In this document: positions 8,006 through 17,586 of the stretch, in pieces | Layout: each line of letters opens with the position of its first letter | How positions within the stretch are numbered: the first letter of the stretch is position 1 | NCBI RefSeq assembly: GCF_000196875.2 | Contig: NC_014532.2 | Span: 3,968,001-4,032,000 of the forward strand | Direction: 5' to 3' | DNA: 64,000 nucleotides | Source: Halomonas elongata DSM 2581 | GTDB lineage: Bacteria; Pseudomonadota; Gammaproteobacteria; Pseudomonadales; Halomonadaceae | Notes under the pieces: model-generated | What the model saw: only the letters and a program-made list of their open reading frames with translations | Databases searched by the model: none | Told to the model about the DNA's origin: nothing | Position numbers and translations under genes: made by a program

Positions 8006-8910
8006 GCTTCATCCTCGACTGCGGCAGCGGCATGGATAGCGGCGTGGAAGTCTCCCGGCTTGTCATGCAGAAGCGTCCGCGCTGCATGGACGGAAAGCCC
8101 CGGGAAGGCCAAAATCAACCAATCGTGTGTCTGGCGAGCCAGAGAGCCTTCACCGTGATCATGGGGTGAATCGCTAACGTCCGACCGGATATAGGCTGAG
8201 ACCAGCTGCAGCATCACGTCAGCCATAATCATGTGAAGATAAAAGGGGTCACCATCCAGCACCTTCTGCAGGAAGGTTTCCCGGTCCTTGTTCAAGTACA
8301 GTCGCACGCTGCCAGCAAAGTCCGAATCCCACGCACTGGGTCGCCAGTCTAGGTACCAGAGAGCATCCTCATGACGCCTATCCTTGAAGATCTGGCTGAA
8401 GGGCACGGCCTCCATCGGCAGGCGAGAATCACCACCGTCTTCCAGAAGAACATTGATCGACGAACTCCACAGTCGAGCTCCAGGCTGACACGGACTGAGC
8501 TTGCCGGGACTTCTTGGCTCAGCGGCCAAGACCAGAGACGCCTCGAGCCACAAGCGTGAAGACAGGCGGGATCCATCCAGTTTCGCAGCCAGCATAGCTC
8601 TCCCCTCGCTCTCATCGACGGCTACAAGACTAGAGTGCAGGATAGTGCGGGGAGTGCTCCCCATGCCGGTCCCTACCTTGAGCAGAGCAATTAGCTCTAG
8701 ATCATCGGATCCAAGATCGAGTACCTCTGAAGCCGCAGGGAGATCGACACAAAGCTCCAAGGCCACTTCCAGATCGCGATCGTAGTCCCAGAAGTCAAGA
8801 AAGGTATTGCAGGGGAAAAGAGGTTCACCGACATCACCAATCATCCACTCTCCCGTCTTGACCACCTGATCGGGTAGCGTGAGGAACGGGAAGGCAATTT
8901 TTCGACTCAT
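8002..8910 (-). CDS. Unrecognised 302-residue protein of the Z1/GHKL operon
   Basis: I do not recognise this family. The N-terminus (SRKIAFPFLTLPDQVVKTGEW) and alternating hydrophobic patterns suggest a largely beta-strand first half. The second half has aromatic-rich stretches (WYLDWRPSAWD) and ends in helices. There is no signal peptide, membrane segment or obvious nucleotide-binding motif. It overlaps the GHKL gene before it and the DUF6339-like gene after it by four bases each, so it must be made stoichiometrically with them. By context it is a structural, DNA-recognition or phage-sensing part of the defence complex; that is inference. Confidence 0.75.
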   Translation of the reverse strand: MSRKIAFPFLTLPDQVVKTGEWMIGDVGEPLFPCNTFLDFWDYDRDLEVALELCVDLPAASEVLDLGSDDLELIALLKVGTGMGSTPRTILHSSLVAVDESEGRAMLAAKLDGSRLSSRLWLEASLVLAAEPRSPGKLSPCQPGARLWSSSINVLLEDGGDSRLPMEAVPFSQIFKDRRHEDALWYLDWRPSAWDSDFAGSVRLYLNKDRETFLQKVLDGDPFYLHMIMADVMLQLVSAYIRSDVSDSPHDHGEGSLARQTHDWLILAFPGLSVHAARTLLHDKPGDFHAAIHAAAAVEDEA

Positions 8911-10745
8911 GCATCCCCCCCTTCGAGGGTCAGCTTGAGACTGACCGCAGCACTGGGGGGCATAGCGACTCGAACCTCCAAGGTGCCCTCGGTCTCTCCG
9001 ACCTCCATGACATCACCACCGACAGACGTCCCCGTATCCACCAAGGTCATGCTGAGGACGGATACCTCGAACTCCTTACCGAGCCCCTCATCGGTTGTCT
9101 GCCCCCCGTCCATGACGAGATAGGGCTCTGCGATAATCCGCTGACTGTCGCTACGACAGTTCAGCGATGCACAGAACACGGCACAGGTACCGGCATCCTC
9201 GTCGTCCTCCAAGCGCACGAAGACCGGTGATGACAGCCCCTTGGGTTTTCTGCTGCGACTGTTGCTTCTGGCTTTGCGTTTTCGGCCAGGGCCCTGCCCC
9301 TCACCCTCGCCCAGCATCTTGCCAAGCAGGGTAGCAGCCCTAGCTAACGAAGGCCCCGACTCCTGGTCATCCGTGATGTTCGAGTGCGGCATCGCATAAC
9401 TTCTCGCCCAGTCTCGCAGGCGCTCCAACCCCACCTTCACCCATGTCTTGTCATTGCCCTTGGGCAGGTTCTCGTAGAGCCAGTCATCGTGCGCCGGCGG
9501 CTCGGCTCGAGAAAAGGCATACTCCACTGCAAGCTCGTCGGAGCAGACGAACACGCCGGCCCACTCGTATCGGTCATCGGGAAAGTGAGTGCCTTCCATA
9601 TATCGCACCACGAGCTCGACAGGCCTCATCAGTGCAATGGCAGCATTCTGTGCCGGTATACTAGAGCTTTTCCTAGTGGCCGGTCCCCAGCGCTCGCCCT
9701 TCACTCCCATGCAGAATGCCAGCCTGCCGAGATGTGCCCTAGGCCTCCCGCAGCGAATGGCTTTCGCCTGCTCCGGAGAGTGACGTATCTGCTCCAGGGC
9801 AGAGGCATAGAGGTCCAACGGGGGAAAATCTTCCGGGCGCGGTATCGGATACGCGCGACCTTCGATTTCGATGGTGACATCCAACCGACGCTCTCTCGAT
9901 GTGGAGGCGATCATTCGTGGCCAGAAGTTCCAGAGCAGCGTCTCCACCAGATCGTCGCAAATGGCTTGGTCGTTCTCATCATCATAGAACTGTGGATCTA
10001 GGATCATCACCGAGGTACCGGGATCAGTCTCATCTCTCGGCGGCAGCCCGATCCGTCCCGCCAGCTCAACAGCCGAGTCATCGCGTACAGGGTCAACGGA
10101 TCCGGCCTGGCGACAATCCCCCCACCAGTAGCGTCCAGTAAAGCGCCGCCTAGTACCATCTGACATTTTACCATCAAAGGCATCACCAAGATGACAGCCT
10201 ATGAAACGCCTCTCCTTAAGGCCTTGGTGGCTAGTCATGGTATCCAGCAAAATCGTCGCGCACCCGCTCATGGCATACAGGACCGTCTTGCCATAACCGT
10301 AGGTGCCACCACCCTGATCCGTGTCTCGTGGCACACCCACGTTGCGTACGAAGTTGACGAAGTCTGGTGATTCGCTGTCAGCGGGAGTGTCAGCGCTCAA
10401 CGGCCCACCAAGGCCGGTCGTGTTGAAATCGCAGACTTCCATCACTCGGGCAAAGGGGCCCGCAAGGTATTTCTCTAACTTGCTCCGGGAATCACGCTCT
10501 TCGGGAAGCTGCCCCAAGACATTATCACGAAGCGCAGCCAGTTCTTCCTCGTCGAGGGTTCGGACCCGAATCAACACGGAAGGCCCAGAGCCGAGGCGAG
10601 CCGCGTCGATACTGTTCTGGATCGACTCCCGGATCACGGTCTGGACCATTCCTAGCGCAGGCCTGCCGAGGAGATTGCCGAATCCCTCTCCGGCGATGTT
10701 GCCGGTACTGGCAAACGGCTCACTGTAGAGCTGCATTCTGGTCAT
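8907..10745 (-). CDS. GHKL-fold ATPase of the paraMORC/MutL-like group
   Basis: 612 residues. The ATP-binding GHKL motifs are all present: N box VIRESIQNSIDA (Glu40, Asn44, Asp47), G1 region CDFNTTGLGG (about 105-114) and G2 region GGGTYGYGKTVLYAMS (145-160). The middle is a likely S5/transducer region (WGPATRKSSSIPAQ and following). A low-complexity basic linker (RKRKARSNSRSRKPKG, about 475-490) precedes a beta-rich C-terminal domain. Such ATPases dimerise on ATP binding and clamp or remodel DNA; related MORC-like proteins are known from comparative genomics to accompany superfamily II helicases and nucleases in restriction systems. Four-base overlaps with both neighbours. ATPase assignment is firm; role in restriction is inference. 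Confidence 0.85.
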   Translation of the reverse strand: MTRMQLYSEPFASTGNIAGEGFGNLLGRPALGMVQTVIRESIQNSIDAARLGSGPSVLIRVRTLDEEELAALRDNVLGQLPEERDSRSKLEKYLAGPFARVMEVCDFNTTGLGGPLSADTPADSESPDFVNFVRNVGVPRDTDQGGGTYGYGKTVLYAMSGCATILLDTMTSHQGLKERRFIGCHLGDAFDGKMSDGTRRRFTGRYWWGDCRQAGSVDPVRDDSAVELAGRIGLPPRDETDPGTSVMILDPQFYDDENDQAICDDLVETLLWNFWPRMIASTSRERRLDVTIEIEGRAYPIPRPEDFPPLDLYASALEQIRHSPEQAKAIRCGRPRAHLGRLAFCMGVKGERWGPATRKSSSIPAQNAAIALMRPVELVVRYMEGTHFPDDRYEWAGVFVCSDELAVEYAFSRAEPPAHDDWLYENLPKGNDKTWVKVGLERLRDWARSYAMPHSNITDDQESGPSLARAATLLGKMLGEGEGQGPGRKRKARSNSRSRKPKGLSSPVFVRLEDDEDAGTCAVFCASLNCRSDSQRIIAEPYLVMDGGQTTDEGLGKEFEVSVLSMTLVDTGTSVGGDVMEVGETEGTLEVRVAMPPSAAVSLKLTLEGGDA

Positions 10746-11740
10746 GCCATCATCTCATCGAACCAAACAGTAAGTTGCGTCTCGCCCATAAGGTGGCCAC
10801 CAGCAGCGGCGAGATCAACAACATACTGGATGCGGGACACACCGGCATCCAATGCTTCTCGCTTGAGCTCTCCACCAGTCAACCGCGGAAAACCTTCCGT
10901 GATCTCCCATGCAGTCAGGCTGTCCAAGGAGAAGGCATAAGCATTCCAGGCTGGATCGAGCGGATTCTCGCAGCCGACCTCTTGGAGACGTTCCCCCAGC
11001 GCCTGACGAGATACGCCGGCTGCAAGCAGTTCACGGTACAGCTCCTCGAGCCGGATCGAGCCATCAGGAGCAGGCTCAAGTGTCACTCTGATCAGCAGCA
11101 GCCGGCCATCTGAGGGAGGCTGCAACTGATCGATGCCGTGAATGGTCACGTGTGTAGTGTCAGAACGCCGCGTGGTCTTCACCTCAATTGCGCGGTCCTT
11201 AGTCCTGAAGTCGTGACGCTGCTCCATCGGCCCAACCCAGCAGTCCACGGCACATTCGTCGCGTCTGGCCAGTAGGGACAGTACATATAGCTCACCGAGC
11301 AACCCAAGCAGAGTATCACTGCTGACCTCTGTGGCCCGACGCGGGAACAGCAACGCGCGGAAATCGTCCAGGGTCCCCCTGACTGCCGCGAAAGACTCGG
11401 TACCTGCGGCTATGCGCGCTACAATGTCGTCAACCAGCTCACCGAAGACTTGCTCAAGGGTGGGGTCTGTACAGATCAGGTCAATGAACTGTTGACTATT
11501 GCCTGTCAGGCTCAGCCAGCTGACGTGGACCTTGAGGCTGCCAGTTTCGCCAACTTCCTTGCCAGACCTAGCCTTCCCGACCGGGATCAGAAGACGGCGC
11601 TCCCCATTCTCGCCGAGAGAATAGCGAACCTTTCCGTAGCCAGAATCAACTCCCGTGGCTAAGCTCGGAATTTCTAGGCGCCCGTCGCCCTTACCCGAAG
11701 CCTTAAGCTCGCTCCACAGGTCACGGCGCTCATCACTCAT
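10742..11740 (-). CDS. PD-(D/E)XK motif nuclease-like protein (DUF4420 type)
   Basis: 332 residues. The central region carries a PD-(D/E)XK-like signature: Glu150 in LLGLLGELYVLSLL, Asp177 in QRHDF and the Glu-x-Lys motif AIEVKTTRR (Glu186, Lys188). These fit the DUF4420/'PD-(D/E)XK motif protein' family, which recurs beside Z1 helicases. The N-terminal part (about 1-125) is beta-rich and the C-terminal part probably mediates assembly. The start overlaps the end of the Z1 gene by eight bases and its stop overlaps the GHKL gene by four. Predicted role: the DNA-cutting subunit of the system. Family call is good; cleavage activity is inferred from motif residues. Confidence 0.82.
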   Translation of the reverse strand: MSDERRDLWSELKASGKGDGRLEIPSLATGVDSGYGKVRYSLGENGERRLLIPVGKARSGKEVGETGSLKVHVSWLSLTGNSQQFIDLICTDPTLEQVFGELVDDIVARIAAGTESFAAVRGTLDDFRALLFPRRATEVSSDTLLGLLGELYVLSLLARRDECAVDCWVGPMEQRHDFRTKDRAIEVKTTRRSDTTHVTIHGIDQLQPPSDGRLLLIRVTLEPAPDGSIRLEELYRELLAAGVSRQALGERLQEVGCENPLDPAWNAYAFSLDSLTAWEITEGFPRLTGGELKREALDAGVSRIQYVVDLAAAGGHLMGETQLTVWFDEMMA

Positions 11741-14375
11741 TGATCAGCTCCGCTCCATCCATGTCATCCACTACTTCCATTTCATCGACGTCATCCAGCT
11801 CTTCGGGTGTAGGCGAGTCGAGCTCGACGGCATAATAGTCACCTGCTGTCAGCTCTTCTCCCGGGAAGACGATAGCAATACCCAGCAGGTCATTGACAGC
11901 ATCCAGAGGCTCTCGCGTCTTCGAGGCTGCCCCTTTTCTCTTGGGATCCGGTGATGACTCGGCATTAATGGGATAGAGCAGCAGCAGCGGGAGATTGGGC
12001 CTGTACTTCTTTAGCTCAGTCCATGTCTTACCCTTGAGTGACTCGGGTCGACTGTTGGCATCTATAAGAATATCTCTTCGGGACATCAGTGCCTTGATGT
12101 CCGCGTATTCCCCCGGAGTATCCTTGAGACGAGAGCGATTCACGGTCGTTACCTTGCCCATCCCTCCGAGTTCATACGATGAGGTCTCGCCCTTTGCAGA
12201 GAGGATGATACCAACATTCCATTTCGCCATCCTGCCAGCCTGCTTGTCGATGTACTCGAGCAGGTGCTCCTTCTTGAGATTCAGGTGCGAAGAAGCGATG
12301 TCGAAGTTGATAAGAAACTGCCGGACCTTGCTCCCGTCCACGCCCTTAGCGACCCTGCTGCTTTCTCCCTCGAATCGTGCCACACCGATATCGTCGATGA
12401 GACGGCTTCCGGCCTTCCAGTTACCTCGTACCGTGTCATCATCCCTGTGATCGAACCGGATGGTCTGCACATGTCGGCCGGCAAAGCTGATGGCGATTCG
12501 ATAAGCATGGCGCATCTTGGTAGCGGAGGTGATGGCCATGCCGGGAATGGACCTTACCTTGACAGCAAATTCCTTCGGAGTGACATTATGTATCTGGTAT
12601 TTTTCGATATCTTCGCGGATCTCTTCTTCAACCCGAGCAAGCTGACGGAAGCTATCCGCTAGGTCGGGAGTCGTCCACAAACGAGGTAGATCCTCGTACC
12701 CGTGACGATAGCCAAACCATCTGCCCATCTGCAGCAGGGTGTCGTACTGCCGGGAGGTGCGCAGAAAAAATGATACCGACAGTCCCTCAAGCGTCAGGCC
12801 ACGAGCGAGCACAGCACCACCCACTACGATATAGGTCTTCTCAGCTCCGGTATAATCTAGGCGACGATCGCTCTCGCCATTCTCCACAACGACATCCAAG
12901 GCATCCAGCACCTCGTTGATCTCAGGAACCACCTCCTCGGCTTCAGGCCGGATATGGTGCATGTCCCGGTAGGGCTCCACACGATCCAGCTCGTCCTTCA
13001 TTACCCGGGAGAGATCATTGAAGATCTGCCCCCGGCCATGCCGTAAATCATTGCCATGTTTTTCCAGCCAGGCCTCAATCGCATCTGCCATTCGATCATG
13101 CTGGATGATCCACGGAGAGGTATGAACGAGCATGGACATATGACGATCGGCATGACCTCGCCGACGCCTAATCGCACAACTGCTGATAAACCAGAGAATG
13201 GCTATCTCGAGATTACCAGTCACGGAAGGATGGAAGTTGTCCTTGTCCGCAGCCTTCTCGACGCGGAGTCGAGAGAGCTCGTCATTGTCAGTAATCAGGC
13301 GAATCATGTCATGACCCGACTCAACTTCTTCACCAGGATCAGCGGGCTCATCACCGAATACTTCCCGAGCGCCAAAATAGGCTTCAGGCTTGGGAAGTGC
13401 TGTGATGAAGTCCTCGGGATAGAGGTCGTCCAGCTCATCCCTTCCTGGAGGATAAGGATTGATGAAGACATTCGCAAAGGGCGTGGCAGTGTAGCCCACA
13501 TATGACACCGAGGGCAGTTTTCGAATGACACAACGGATTAGCTCATTAATCGTCGTCATGTCATATTCGCTCTTTGCCGAATTGACAGATGCTTGATCGC
13601 ACTCGTCATCGATCAACAGAACCTTCAGCTCCTGGAGAATTTTCGGCGGAGTACGCTCGATGGTTTTTAGGAACTGGTCAAGCCGAGAAGACACCTTCTT
13701 AAGGACGGCCAGCTGAGCTCTTCCGGAAACGGGCATCGTGAAGGATCCGTTCCTCGGAATAACGAAATCACCTGTATCTTCGGAGGTCGTGTAGAGCTGC
13801 CACAGTTCACGGTGGCGATTCACGATATCGCTCTCAAGACGGAGCTGTGTCTGAGCACGGAGCTTGTTGGTCATCCCTCCCAGAAGGACAATGAGATTAT
13901 AACCAGCATCTACCGCCTTGGCGATAACCGCTGTCATGTTGGCTGTCTTCCCGGACTGGACATAACCCACTACCAGTCCACGTTCCCTGAAAGACTTCTT
14001 GGCAGGGTTCCCCAGCAGGGAAACGACCTCGTTCGAGGTCTTTCCGATGGAATCTACTGCATCGGGCTCCCAACCCTTAACTTCGCGAAGGTAACCGTCG
14101 AGAGCCGGCCAGTGCTTGTGGTGGGGCTGAGGACCGTGATACCAGTTCTCACGAGACTTGATGATCGAGGAGGGTCGAAGGATTTCGACTTCGCGGAAAG
14201 ATTTCTTGACAACTTGGTAGGCTGCATTGATGTCTTGAAGGACCATTTCTGGCAAGGGAGAAACAATCGCTTCAGCATCCTCCTTAACCTTTTCAGCACA
14301 CTCTTCTGGATTACCGTAAACAGGCAGCTTGTCCCGAATCTGCCTAACAAATCTGTCGACCTGCGTACTCGACAT
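11733..14375 (-). CDS. Z1-domain superfamily II helicase/ATPase
   Basis: 880 residues from ATG 14375, which has GAGGAG about eight bases upstream; the frame stays open to 14474 but that extension looks spurious. Helicase motifs are clear: Walker A GYVQSGKT (137-144), DECD-type Walker B LLIDDECDQ (253-261), motif III YTATPFAN (295-302), and a C-terminal helicase half with VGGAVLARGLTLEGL and LLQMGRWFGYRHGY (arginine-finger region). The Z1 domain follows the helicase core, and the C-terminus is acidic. This architecture is known from predicted restriction systems with GHKL ATPases. It is the first gene of the five-gene operon; its promoter must lie in 14376-14560. Likely the DNA-translocating motor. 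Confidence 0.92.
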   Translation of the reverse strand: MSSTQVDRFVRQIRDKLPVYGNPEECAEKVKEDAEAIVSPLPEMVLQDINAAYQVVKKSFREVEILRPSSIIKSRENWYHGPQPHHKHWPALDGYLREVKGWEPDAVDSIGKTSNEVVSLLGNPAKKSFRERGLVVGYVQSGKTANMTAVIAKAVDAGYNLIVLLGGMTNKLRAQTQLRLESDIVNRHRELWQLYTTSEDTGDFVIPRNGSFTMPVSGRAQLAVLKKVSSRLDQFLKTIERTPPKILQELKVLLIDDECDQASVNSAKSEYDMTTINELIRCVIRKLPSVSYVGYTATPFANVFINPYPPGRDELDDLYPEDFITALPKPEAYFGAREVFGDEPADPGEEVESGHDMIRLITDNDELSRLRVEKAADKDNFHPSVTGNLEIAILWFISSCAIRRRRGHADRHMSMLVHTSPWIIQHDRMADAIEAWLEKHGNDLRHGRGQIFNDLSRVMKDELDRVEPYRDMHHIRPEAEEVVPEINEVLDALDVVVENGESDRRLDYTGAEKTYIVVGGAVLARGLTLEGLSVSFFLRTSRQYDTLLQMGRWFGYRHGYEDLPRLWTTPDLADSFRQLARVEEEIREDIEKYQIHNVTPKEFAVKVRSIPGMAITSATKMRHAYRIAISFAGRHVQTIRFDHRDDDTVRGNWKAGSRLIDDIGVARFEGESSRVAKGVDGSKVRQFLINFDIASSHLNLKKEHLLEYIDKQAGRMAKWNVGIILSAKGETSSYELGGMGKVTTVNRSRLKDTPGEYADIKALMSRRDILIDANSRPESLKGKTWTELKKYRPNLPLLLLYPINAESSPDPKRKGAASKTREPLDAVNDLLGIAIVFPGEELTAGDYYAVELDSPTPEELDDVDEMEVVDDMDGAELINE

Positions 14376-14556
14376 ACTGGAATACTCCTCGCCATGCGGA
14401 GCACAATCGCTGCATGCCCCTTGGATAGGACAGCCCACCCAAAGACAAAGACGATGGACTGGATTTCTCTGCATTGTACTAAGCTAAATGCAACTTGGTG
14501 AGTATGACAAGGAGCAGCCTGTAGGCCTAAAGTCGACCCTCTCCCTTCAAAGGATC

Positions 14557-15019
14557 ATGATGAATCCGACCAACGCCCCACAAAACCCAACGGACAACAG
14601 CTTTCGCAGCCTGATGGGCCTGGCAGAGATCATCACCGTCGCCCTGCTGGCCCTATTGTGATGGCTGGTTCGCCACGTCTCGCGCCCGGTAACAGCTCTT
14701 GGGGATTGGACAAGACAACTGGATTCCGACCAGATCAAGATGCCGCCACCGGACTTCGGCTTTCCCGAGCTCAATGAGCTCGCCAACCTGATTCGTAACG
14801 CCTTCACTCACTGGCGGGAGGACCAACCTCAGAATCCAACAGAATGATGCGGGAGTCGTGATTGAAAATAGCGATGTCGGCTAGGTCGAAGATGGCCACC
14901 CCACTGGCTGGTCCACCCACGACAGCCAGCAGATCGGCCTTGGACTGGAGCTACAGTTGATCAGAACGCTCACCGCGCACATGGGCTGGCCCTATAGCAA
15001 CGAACGAGCGGCAGGCTGA
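14557..15019 (+). pseudogene. Remnant of a HAMP-domain sensor histidine kinase
   Basis: From ATG 14557 the frame reads a membrane segment (LAEIITVALLALL), an in-frame TGA at 14659-14661, then WLVRHVSRPVTALGDW and PPPDFGFPELNELANLI, which is a typical HAMP linker, and stops at 14847. In the +1 frame, 14846-15019 encodes a histidine-kinase ATPase fragment: VVIENSDVG, a TAG stop, then QIGLGLELQLIRTLTAHMGW, the G2 box region. The H-box and most of the catalytic domain are missing. This is a degraded kinase gene with internal deletion, two stops and a frame change. The rest of 14376-15247 shows no gene; it must hold the leftward promoter for the Z1 operon. Confidence 0.75.
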
Positions 15020-15197
15020 TACTGGGCCAGAGTGCATTTGCAGTCGTGACAATGACGATATCGGCAAGCGGTCCCTAGCCAGTCCCCTATAAGGACTTGC
15101 TCCATTCTCTCCCTGGCGATCCTGGTCCGAGACATCCCGAGACCGATTGCTCTCGCATACTCAGGCACCGACCTTTATACTTTCGTAGTAATTTTCC

Positions 15198-15235
15198 GCG
15201 ATCCTGTCCTTCCGGCAGGATCGCTTTCGTTTTTT
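15198..15235 (+). terminator. Terminator/attenuator-like hairpin upstream of MFS gene
   Basis: A 9-bp perfect stem GCGATCCTG/CAGGATCGC (15198-15206 with 15216-15224) is followed by a T-rich tract TTTCGTTTTTT. It ends only about a dozen bases before the MFS start codon, with the ribosome binding site GGAGG between. It may end transcription from the dead kinase gene or attenuate the MFS gene. Confidence 0.6.
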
Positions 15236-15247
15236 CGGAGGATCGCC

Positions 15248-16438
15248 ATGTCGACCGACACCAAGGCGCACAATCCCCGCCTGGCTGAGCTCGCGCTGGC
15301 CCTGGGCGGTTTCGGTATCGGCACCAGCGAGTTCGTGATCATGGGCTTGCTGGAGCGGGTCGCCAACGACCTGCAGGTCGCCACCGCCGAGGTGGGCTAT
15401 GCCATCTCCAGCTATGCCCTGGGTGTGGTGGTCGGCGCCCCCCTGATTTCAGCACTGGCCGCCCGTGTTCCACGCCGCCTGCTGCTGATCGCCCTGATGC
15501 TGGTGTTCGCCGTCGGCAACATCGCCAGTGCCCTGGCCACGTCCTTCTGGCCTTTCGTCGGCCTGCGCTTCCTGGCCGGGCTGCCGCATGGCGCCTATTT
15601 CGGCGTTGCCGCGCTGGTGGCGGCCGCCGCCGTCCCTGTCGAACAGCGCGCACGTGCGGTAAGCCGTGTCATGCTGGGCCTGACCACCGCCATCGTGATC
15701 GGCGCTCCCCTGGCGACCTGGACCGGCCAGTGGCTCGGCTGGCACAGCGCCTTTCTCGGCGTGGGGGCGATCGCCCTGGCCACGGCCGTGATGATCCGCC
15801 TCTGGGTGCCGAGCCAGCCGCACGACCCCAACGCCAGTCCCAAGCGCGAGCTTTCAGCGCTGGTCAAGCAGCGCGTGCTGTTCACCCTGGGCGTGGCCAG
15901 CATCGGCTTCGGCGGCATGTTCGCGGTGTTCAGCTATGTGGTGCCCACCCTGTCGAATCAGGCCGGCATGTCCGAGGCCGTGGGCCCCTGGGTGCTGACG
16001 ATCTTCGGTGTCGGCACCATCATCGGCAACCTGGTCGGCGCCCGCGCGGCCGACAAGAACCTGATCAAGGCGATTCCCTGCATCCTGGTCTGGTGCCTGC
16101 TGGTACAGGGCGGCTTCTTCTTCGCCGCCAACCACCTCGTCATCGGTCTGATCTTCGTCGGCCTGGTGGGCACCAGTATGGCCCTCGGGCCGGCATTGCA
16201 GACCCGCCTGATGGATGTCGCCGGCGACGCCCAGACCATGGCGGCCTCGATGAATCACGCGGCCTTCAACTGCGCCAATGCCCTGGGCGCCTGGCTGGCC
16301 GCGGTGACCATCAAGTCGGGAGCCGTCTGGTCGTCATCCGGCCTGGTCGGCGCCGGACTCGCTTGCGGCGGCCTGGTGGTCTTCGCCATCGGCCTGTGGC
16401 AGGAGCGTCGCCGGTACGGCGCGCCGAACGCGGCCTGA
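15248..16438 (+). CDS. MFS transporter, DHA1 (AraJ-like) family
   Basis: 396 residues with 12 hydrophobic segments. The N-terminal GGFGIGTSEFVIMGLL motif and the following LQVATAEVGYAISSYALGVVVGAP block are signatures of AraJ/YdhP-type sugar or drug exporters. A loop-2/3 motif ARVPRRLLL fits the MFS motif A position. It is a proton-coupled exporter of the inner membrane; substrate unknown. ATG 15248 follows GGAGGATCGCC. A terminator-like hairpin precedes it and gmk follows on the same strand after 89 bases. Composition returns to the high-GC chromosomal style here, so it may mark the right edge of the accessory region. Confidence 0.86.
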   Translation: MSTDTKAHNPRLAELALALGGFGIGTSEFVIMGLLERVANDLQVATAEVGYAISSYALGVVVGAPLISALAARVPRRLLLIALMLVFAVGNIASALATSFWPFVGLRFLAGLPHGAYFGVAALVAAAAVPVEQRARAVSRVMLGLTTAIVIGAPLATWTGQWLGWHSAFLGVGAIALATAVMIRLWVPSQPHDPNASPKRELSALVKQRVLFTLGVASIGFGGMFAVFSYVVPTLSNQAGMSEAVGPWVLTIFGVGTIIGNLVGARAADKNLIKAIPCILVWCLLVQGGFFFAANHLVIGLIFVGLVGTSMALGPALQTRLMDVAGDAQTMAASMNHAAFNCANALGAWLAAVTIKSGAVWSSSGLVGAGLACGGLVVFAIGLWQERRRYGAPNAA

Positions 16439-16458
16439 TCACGGGCAGGCAGGGGTAG

Positions 16459-17160
<702 letters not shown>

Positions 17161-17184
17161 TCTATCCCGTCTATCCACTGGAAT

Positions 17185-17216
17185 CCCCGGGGCGCCAAGA
17201 CGCCGCTGGGGCTTTT
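17185..17216 (+). terminator. Imperfect hairpin with T tract between gmk and rpoZ
   Basis: CCCCGGGGCG pairs imperfectly with CGCCGCTGGGG around a short loop and is followed by CTTTTCCC. It may act as a partial terminator ahead of rpoZ. Confidence 0.5.
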
Positions 17217-17241
17217 CCCGTCAGCTCTCAGGAAGGCATCC

Positions 17242-17520
17242 ATGGCGCGAGTCACTGTCGAAGATTGTCTGGAAAACGTCGAAAACCGCTTCAAGCTGGT
17301 CATGATTTCCACCCAGCGGGCCCGCCAGCTGTCCCGCGGCTCCCGCGACGCCCTGCTGCCGTGGGAGAACGACAAGCCCACCGTGATGGCGCTGCGCGAA
17401 ATCGCCGAGGGTCTGGTGGACGCCAGCGTGCTGGACGAACCCCTGGAGGCCACGCCACCCCCGGTGCGCCGTGACTACACTGGGCCCGATGCCGAACAGG
17501 GCGCCCCCGTCGAGGAGTAA
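17242..17520 (+). CDS. rpoZ: RNA polymerase omega subunit
   Basis: 92 residues, the usual size. The N-terminus [28 protein letters not shown] and the segment [17 protein letters not shown] are diagnostic. Omega helps fold the beta' subunit and forms part of the ppGpp site on RNA polymerase; it lies next to spoT, which makes and degrades ppGpp. The C-terminal tail is acidic. Confidence 0.96.
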   Translation: MARVTVEDCLENVENRFKLVMISTQRARQLSRGSRDALLPWENDKPTVMALREIAEGLVDASVLDEPLEATPPPVRRDYTGPDAEQGAPVEE

Positions 17521-17586
17521 TCCCGGTCCCTCGGTTTTCCGCCGACGCCTTCTCGGGGCCATCACGAAGCATTCAGGGCGCGCCGC

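Noticed and set aside
14376..14474. N-terminal extension of the Z1 protein with four cysteines
   Set aside because: The CxxxxCxxxxxCxxC pattern is suggestive of a metal site, but the downstream ATG has a strong ribosome site and starts the conserved sequence.
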